Assembly: GCA_022385755.1 (NCBI GenBank)
Contig: MU278351.1
Location: 994,638 to 1,058,637 of the forward strand
Length of the DNA: 64,000 nucleotides
From: Trametopsis cervina
Lineage: Eukaryota > Basidiomycota > Agaricomycetes > Polyporales > Irpicaceae
Direction of reading: 5' to 3'
Shown here: in pieces, positions 57,853-64,000 of the stretch
Layout of the letters: every line of letters begins with the position of its first letter
Position numbering within the stretch: the stretch's first letter is position 1
Program-made: the position numbers and the translations under genes
The notes under the pieces: model-generated
Databases searched by the model: none
What the model saw: only the letters and a program-made list of their open reading frames with translations
Told to the model about the DNA's origin: nothing

Positions 57853-59746
57853 ATGGCAGACGTAGACATCGAGCTTACTTCTCTCCATATTCAACGTTCC
57901 ACAACCGCCTCTGCTGATGTCCTACATCAGGCAGACGTTCCGCACGAAGTCGCTGGGCATCACCTAGCCGCTGAGGGCACTCTGTCTGTGCGTACAAATG
58001 AAACGTCTCTAGCATCTGTAGATGAAGGGTTTGGAGCTTGGTCTTTCGTAAGCTTGTGTCTACATGCAGCTCACAACGCTGCTCAAATTCTTGTAGCTGA
58101 GCGCCGCATTCTTCGTCGAAACTCTCGTATGGGGATTCCCCAATTCATATGGTGTCTTCCTTATCCTCTACCTCGATGACCCGAGGTTTTCATCACAACA
58201 TTCTGCATCTTTTCTCCTGCCCCTCATCGGCCCCCTCTCGTCCGGCATCATGTACTGCGCCGGTGCGAAGATATGAATGCGAAGAATATAGTCCGCAACC
58301 TGACGTTTCTTATTGTCACCAGGGCCTATCACGTACCCCCTCATAGCGCGGTACCCCCGTCATCGGCGAGCGTCACTCTGGCTAGGCGCAACGCTCATGT
58401 CTGCAAGCCTCTTCGGAGCAAGTTTTGCTCGCACGGTACGACTGAGATTTGTCTTAGAGTACTCACCTGGTGAATGCTGGCTGCAGATTAAGTCCTTACT
58501 GGCACTACAAGGCATCACATACGCAATAGGAGGGGGTACGTCCATCACATCCATCACATCCATCACATCTCAACAACTACAAACACTGACCATTGTGCTG
58601 GTAACAGCATTATTGTACGCCCCGACAATCTACTACATGTCAGAGTGGTTTGTGGCTCGCCGAGGCCTGGCCAATGGGGTTATAAATGCAGGTATATTCT
58701 CGTTATCTTATGAATAGCTGTATACTCCAGGATCACCGAACCACTCGTGTAGGAACCGCTCTAGGTGGCCTTATACTCCCTCTCATCCTACCGCCATTGA
58801 TGCAGCGATTTGGCACATCGAAGACACTTCGTTATCTCAGTATTGCAGAGGGTGCACTACTTGTTTGTGCGCTTCCTTTCGTTCGCGGACGTCTCCCAGA
58901 GAGTCGAGTAAACGGGCCGAACACTCGCCTGCGTTCAAGTACACAGCCAACACGATCGTACATCACCAACAAATCCTTCTTGATTATTCTCTTTGCCACT
59001 CTAGTACAGGGCCTGGCTTACTTTGTGCCTCTTCTTTGGCTTCCTGGTGAGAAGAGAGTGATATATCACCAATGACTAACTTGAAATTTCATCTCATTCA
59101 GCATATGCTTCTTCGATGCAGCTGAATTCCAGCTCATCCTCTCTCGCTCTTGCACTCCTCAATGGAGCTAGCGTTGTCGGTCGGCTCGGCCTCGGGGTCT
59201 TCTCCGATCGGTTCAGCCCGTGGCCGCTCGCTACTAGCATGCTTCTCTGCACCGCATTCACGATATTCATTCTATGGGGAGTCCTCTCGTACACCTTCGC
59301 AGGAATTGTTGCATACGGAATCGCGTACGGATGTCTTGCAGGTGGCTTTAGTAGCCTTTGGACGGGCTTCGTACGGCCTATGGCGAGTAAGTGAATCGCA
59401 CATTTAGTGGAAGGACCCGATCTGACCGCAACATGTCGCCATCTCAGAGGACGATCCAACTATTTCAACCACGATCTTCGGCTTCTTGATGTTCTCCCGT
59501 GGAATCGGAAACATCTTGTCTACACCCATTTCCACAGCTCTCCAGCCGGTACAATCATCTACGGCCTCATCAACCCATTCACACCACGAGATTGGCTTCA
59601 AAGTAGCCGGCGGCCAGTACGAGAACGTTATCATCTACGCGGGAACCTGTTTCGCCGTGGCCGGATCTATCATGGTTGCAGGATGGTGTGTCGAACGTCG
59701 GTACCTCAGCTCCCGCCCTCGTCCAGACCTTCGATCAACCAGCTAA
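57853..59746 (+). CDS. MFS transporter, monocarboxylate-transporter type
   Basis: Exons 57853-58047, 58097-58262, 58323-58435, 58487-58535, 58608-58691, 58753-59046, 59102-59386 and 59448-59746 give 494 residues. After a 55-residue soluble N-terminus the MCT-type start motif DEGFGAWSF appears, then LSAAFFVETLVWGFPNSYG (helix 1). Further helices are SFLLPLIGPLSSGIMYCAG, LWLGATLMSASLFGASF, GGLILPLILPPLM, LLNGASVVGRLGLGVFSDR (MFS loop 8-9 type motif) and a final YENVIIYAGTCFAVAGSIMVAG. Such fungal MCT-like proteins carry out H+-linked or facilitated transport of small acids or other metabolites, but substrates are rarely known. Intron 4 contains three copies of ACATCCATC. Its stop is 84 bp from the stop of APC2. 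Confidence 0.9.
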
Positions 59747-59830
59747 GTCAGTCAATAAATCAGCGAACTCATCCCAGTCTATACCGTGATTAATAGTACA
59801 ACAGTAAATACACGTCGTTTGCCTATCAGA

Positions 59831-62800
59831 CTACAATTGCAGTTTCCAAACACCGTCCTTGACAGTCACGAGTCCTTCTCGTCTGGCAGCCTCCATGAAT
59901 GAACCTAGCTGATCAATTGTGCGGTCGTAATCTGGCGCGATTTTCAGCATCATGTGAATCCGGTCAAGAGGCTGAGAGCCCAGATTCTTGAGCATCCCCT
60001 CAATAAACTGACAGAAAGGTGTAAGTCAGATCATTGTTCTCTCGTGGATGAAACAACATACCTTCCAGAACACCTTCATCTGCTCAACCTGCTGTTGTTG
60101 GCTGGTAACTAGTGGAACCTCCTCTTCTATCACCGCAGCTGAGGGAACCGATCTCACATCAGGATTACACTGAAGCCGAAGTAAAACGAGTTCAGGCGCA
60201 CCAGGTTGTTTCTGTACTTTGTTTCGCGGGCCCATATCTTCAGCGATGTTCAGCAACTTGAAGGCATCAGGACCTATTTCCTTGACTACGCCATGATTTA
60301 GCCATGTTGTAAGGGCTTTGATCACAGCGTTACGGTCAACCGAGCCAATTGTTGATACGAGTTTCTCTACTGTCCATTCATCTGTTCATTGGTGTAAGAC
60401 ATACATCAATACCAATAGGAAGTACAGGGACTTACCTTGCTCAGAGAACAATTCAACGATGGCTGCTTCAAGAGGCGGGACCTCCACCGATACCGTTCGG
60501 TCGTCCAATTCAATGTCCAAGCTAACCGTCCCCAGATGGGACATCCAGACCAGTTTCTTATCTGGTTTGAAAGTGGTGAACTCTTTCTGATATGCCTCCT
60601 GGATCCTATATGCGGTGTCAAGGGAGGGAAATATAGTATCAGGAGACAGTACATACTCCTTGAACTGTCCTGGCATGGTAAATGTACTCGCTTGCAAGGA
60701 CGGCCAGAAATGTCGGGAAATGATCGTGGGATGTAATGTTGCTGTTTCTGGCTTGTTCTGCGACTGCACATGTTGGTCGGTCCGTCGAGAGTCTGTCATG
60801 TCCCGCAACATGACCTCACACACTTGCAGCTGTGCCTCTCCGAAACGGATCTTCAGGACTTCAAGGTTACGACGCTGATCTTCTGTGAGCGTTTCATTAA
60901 AGGAGGAGAATATGGGTCACATACCTCCTTATCAAAGTTGCCATCCTTGATAGCCAACAATCGCTGGGCCATCAAAATCTGGAGCTCTTTTATGAAGAGG
61001 TCTCGGGAGTCGTATATGCTGACTAGGGTACTGATAATGTCACTAGGCTTATTTGTTCGGAAGTCTGACGGCGACGAGTCAGAATGAAGCAGGTCAAATA
61101 CATACAAGCAGACTTACCAGGTCCAGCATCATGGGGCTCGGGTTCCCAGTTCGGATCTGCATAGTCGTCCACCTGTGCCTGTTGCAAGGGCTGAATAGCC
61201 TCGTTTGAATCTACCAGGGAATCACCACTCTCATTGTCGGCGACCAAACTTGCTACGACACATCGAATTGTGTCCGGACGTTCCCTATAATAACAAGGTC
61301 AACACTAAAGCCCGGCAAAACAAGCAATGCGCGCTACTCGCCTTAGATATCGTCGTATAGGATCCGCCACTTTGAACAGAAGAACACCTTGCGGATCTAT
61401 TATCCGTAGACATTTGATTATGGAGACGTATTGTTGAAGGATGAGTTTTGTATCAGCGCCCGGGTGCAACAGCCGGCGAGCATTGCTAGAAATGGTCTCA
61501 GTGGTTTTCATTGCATACGTGAAAAAGATCTTACGCCTTTCTTAAGCTTTGTACGAGCTGCGAGCGTTGATCCACGCGGAGCAAACAAACCTAGTAGTTA
61601 TGATTAGAGCCAGAAACAACTTGACAAGACATGTGGTTTGAAATTCACCCTAAGATCATCGAGAGCTGGCTTTGATTCAGGGAAATCGATGATGATATCA
61701 AATATCTCGGATGTACTACGTACCAACATGAGTTTGGAAGTTGAGGAGTGTAGAGCTAGGGTGTACGTACCGTAGATCCGCTAGGGTTTTGCAGACATGG
61801 TAGTCTAGTCGAGTACCCATGGCTGATACCAGTGGCCGTGCTTCCTCAACTGCGATACTTCATTAAATGCATAGTTTGGGAAAGCTGAGAAAATATGCCC
61901 ACTGGTCTTCGCATTCGGTGCGTATGGCATGATCAGCCAGGGCACGACGTGATTCGTCATCCATATCCGAATTTCTTCTAGGCATTCTCGGTCCCAAACT
62001 TTCGCATACGTTTCCAGGATGTACTTCTCGATGTGTTCGTAACACACACTGGCGATCAAAGATTCATATCTTTCGGTCATGCCAAGTTGTTCGAACGCCA
62101 ACCACAAAGGTTTGTCCCATCTATGTAGTGATGGGCCTGGTGTAGGAAACAGAGAGTTCATCCATGCGGGAGGTGTTGTAGCGTATCTAGGGTCGAGAGT
62201 GGCCGAGACGAGACTCTTGAACCCCTGTGAGAATGAGCTGGGAAGGACAGAGAATACATGGGTCTGAAATGTAGTGGTGAATGCGGTGAGAACCGTGGGA
62301 CCTAATCTAATTAGGTGTTCACAGCAGTCGGGTGCACGAGACAGGATTGACTTACTCTGGTACAGGTGCCCATGCTACGTGCCACAACAGCAGACGTGAT
62401 ATGCATGCCGCAATGTATGCAGGGTCGGGATTGACCTACGCAACCGTCTGCTTCAAATATAGATTATAACCAAAGTAACTTGCATACCTCGTAGGCAGTC
62501 ATCAATTCCTCGATGTCTTTAGTTATATGAGGCAACTGCAAGCGCATATCCTCTGATTCCGAGTATTACCTGAGCTACGACTGCATATGGTACGTGCATC
62601 GCACTCACCAAGAAACTGTTCCAAGAGTGCGGTGAGCATCTTGCGCTGTGCTATCTTGTCGAAGGCTGCACGAACGCGCTGCATATCTAAAGGTGTCGCG
62701 TCATTTCCTCACATTTCGTTTCAAAGTTCTTTCCTTCCTCACTAGCTGTCGCTTTTGGTGAAGGTTCATCTATACTTCTAGGACGAAGAAAGTCTTTCGC

Positions 62801-62967
62801 CAGAATCCACGACTATGTAGTAGTGAGTACACATCCATTCTAAATACCTCACTACGCACCTCACTAAAGGAAAGCAGTCCTACAATGCCTGGTTCACTTC
62901 GGTTCAGTCGGGTAAAGGCTGTCTGCCATTTTTCGGCAACTTGAGACCAGAGTTGCTGAGATGTCAT
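59831..62967 (-). CDS. APC2: APC2, cullin-like scaffold of the anaphase-promoting complex
   Basis: Fifteen exons join in phase to 797 residues: 62860-62967, 62743-62812, 62609-62686, 62488-62552, 62356-62435, 61903-62306, 61771-61849, 61649-61715, 61535-61590, 61342-61485, 61118-61284, 60925-61064, 60436-60874, 60062-60381, 59831-60007. The middle has RLDYHVCKTLADLR and EIFDIIIDFPESKPAL, and the cullin-homology part carries ISRHFWPSLQ, LSPDTIFPSL and KKLVWMSHLGTVSLDIEL, as in APC2. The C-terminal winged-helix (WHB) part is FIEGMLKNLGSQPLDRIHMMLKIA. APC2 binds the RING subunit APC11, and together they ubiquitinate cyclin B and securin. The intron 61285-61341 begins GC (GCGAGT), and several acceptor choices were fixed by frame and homology. 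It diverges from TRS31 with 254 bp between starts. Confidence 0.93.
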
Positions 62968-63221
62968 TCATCAACGTATTGTTCTAAATGTTTCTTTAGT
63001 GGCTGAACCAGTCAACTCTGGTGGTTGGTGGTCGAAGTCAAAGAGGCGCGTCCAAGACGCGGTCGCGTGTGGCGCTTAACGCCACAACGCCCTCCTCGGG
63101 ATGAGCCGATACTGTAGCACTCATACTGAATATTACTACCTCCATCGCCAGCGACTTCCTCACTTCACGCTGATACACATCCCCATCCAAGAATCTCGGT
63201 GTAATCAGTGCTCCGAATTCA

Positions 63222-64000
63222 ATGGCTTACGCTCAATCGCAGGCGCAACACCCTCGGTTTTCTGTTCTCTCCTCGTCCTCTCTCACGTCTGCAGAGCACC
63301 TTTCGCCAGCTGCATCCTCGACACGCTTCTCCCTACCATCCGCACCATCAATAAACACAACTCTTGCAGGTGGAAAAGCGGGCGTGAGACCCAATATCTA
63401 TGATCGTAATCTCAACAAGACAAGAACAGCGGAGGTCTCAGCTTCCGCGTTTGCTTTCCTGTTCTCCGAAGTCGTGCAGTACACTCAGAAACGCGTTAGT
63501 GGGATTGCGGATCTGGAACGCAGGTGAGTCAAGTGACTTTATTGATGCACTCCTCTTGATGACCTCCTGATGTGCAGATTGAACACCCTGGGATACCGAG
63601 TTGGCACTCGAGTCCTTGAACTGATGGTGTGGCGCACGGAGGCCTCCTCTAAGGCACCAAAGCGAGAGATTCGTTTCCTTCCAGCCCTTATGTCTATACA
63701 TACTCAAGTATGGAAAAGCGTCTTTGGGAAGCCAGCCGATGCTATAGAGAAGAGTGTAGAGAATCAAGACGAATGTAAGTCATCGCAGCTGGCCGTGCAA
63801 GTACGAGCATTCACCAGTCAGGGCTTTGTCAGACATGATAATCGACAACGACCCTTCGATAACGCGATATGTTTCGGTACCAAGAGACATGAGCCAACTC
63901 AGCTGTTCGTCCTTTTCTGCTGGCATCGTTGAGGCAGTCCTTGATGGACTAGGCTTCGTAAGTTATATCCTCTACCTATCCAGATATTCCGTTGACAATG
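63222..64000 (+). CDS. TRS31: TRS31/TRAPPC5, Bet3-family TRAPP subunit (3' end outside window)
   Basis: Exons 63222-63523, 63578-63774 and 63833-63957 join in phase. A donor at 63958 opens an intron that runs past the window edge. A Ser-rich N-terminus of about 60 residues precedes the conserved core: IYDRNLNKTRTAEVSASAFAFLFSE, YTQKRVSGIADLERRLNTLGY, VGTRVLELMVWRTE, REIRFLPALMSIHTQVWKSVFGKPAD, and EYMIIDNDP. The next block (MSQLSCSSFSAGIVEAVLDG) is the Bet3-fold helix that ends with GF before the cut. TRS31 belongs to the core of TRAPP complexes that activate Rab1/Ypt1 on the Golgi. Homology shows that only the last 30 or so residues are missing. Confidence 0.92.

Noticed and set aside
58540..58570. 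Functional minisatellite (three ACATCCATC units)
   Set aside because: It is only three units inside a normal-length MFS intron; likely incidental.
1..64000. CRISPR arrays, rRNA or tRNA genes
   Set aside because: No regularly spaced repeats and no recognised rRNA or tRNA cores were seen; tRNA detection by eye is limited.

Overview
This window is nuclear DNA from a basidiomycete fungus, most likely an Agaricomycete (mushroom or wood-decay lineage). Genes are closely packed on both strands and cut by many introns of about 40-80 bp with GT..AG borders. The protein families (expanded caspase-domain proteins, DUF4436, DUF2235 hydrolases, an NRPS-like enzyme fused to a membrane flavoprotein, an STE7 MAPKK) fit that group. 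I built the exon models by hand: I matched splice borders, checked that reading phase is kept across every junction, and checked that the joined protein fits a known family. No alignment or database search was run, and family names rest on recognised motifs.

Layout. 0-1 kb: end of a retroelement-like insertion, with a Gag-like ORF running off the left edge and a candidate short LTR. 1-9.5 kb: a caspase-domain cluster. Copy A has an intact His/Cys dyad but lacks its last exon. Copy B is a decayed relic that splices in frame into copy A. Copy C is complete but has lost the catalytic His. 9.8-15.5 kb: Derlin, a DUF4436 membrane protein and a SET/MYND protein. 16-20 kb: a 17-exon adenylation-domain/TmpA-like membrane protein. 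21-27 kb: RAD50 (23 exons) head to head with a SCOC-like coiled-coil gene. 27-31 kb: an F-box-like gene and a disordered orphan. 31-39 kb: RPN13/ADRM1, ARL8, PET127 and a USP-domain protein. 40-44 kb: a small TEN1-like OB-fold gene head to head with a PLK4/SAK-like kinase. 45-53 kb: two DUF2235 paralogues that share all intron positions. 53-64 kb: a 3-beta-HSD/ERG26-like dehydrogenase, an STE7-type MAPKK, an MFS transporter, APC2, and the 5' part of TRS31.

Most genes are unrelated housekeeping functions: ERAD, proteasome ubiquitin receptor, double-strand-break repair, APC/C, TRAPP, and mitochondrial RNA processing. The accessory-looking parts are the caspase cluster beside the retroelement and the DUF2235 pair. 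These two families seem to be in birth-and-death flux here. The least expected observations are a pseudo-caspase, an in-frame spliced tandem caspase array truncated at a retroelement border, inverted GGGTCAC half-sites in both the LTR and a bidirectional promoter, and a PLK4-like gene next to a putative telomere-capping gene.
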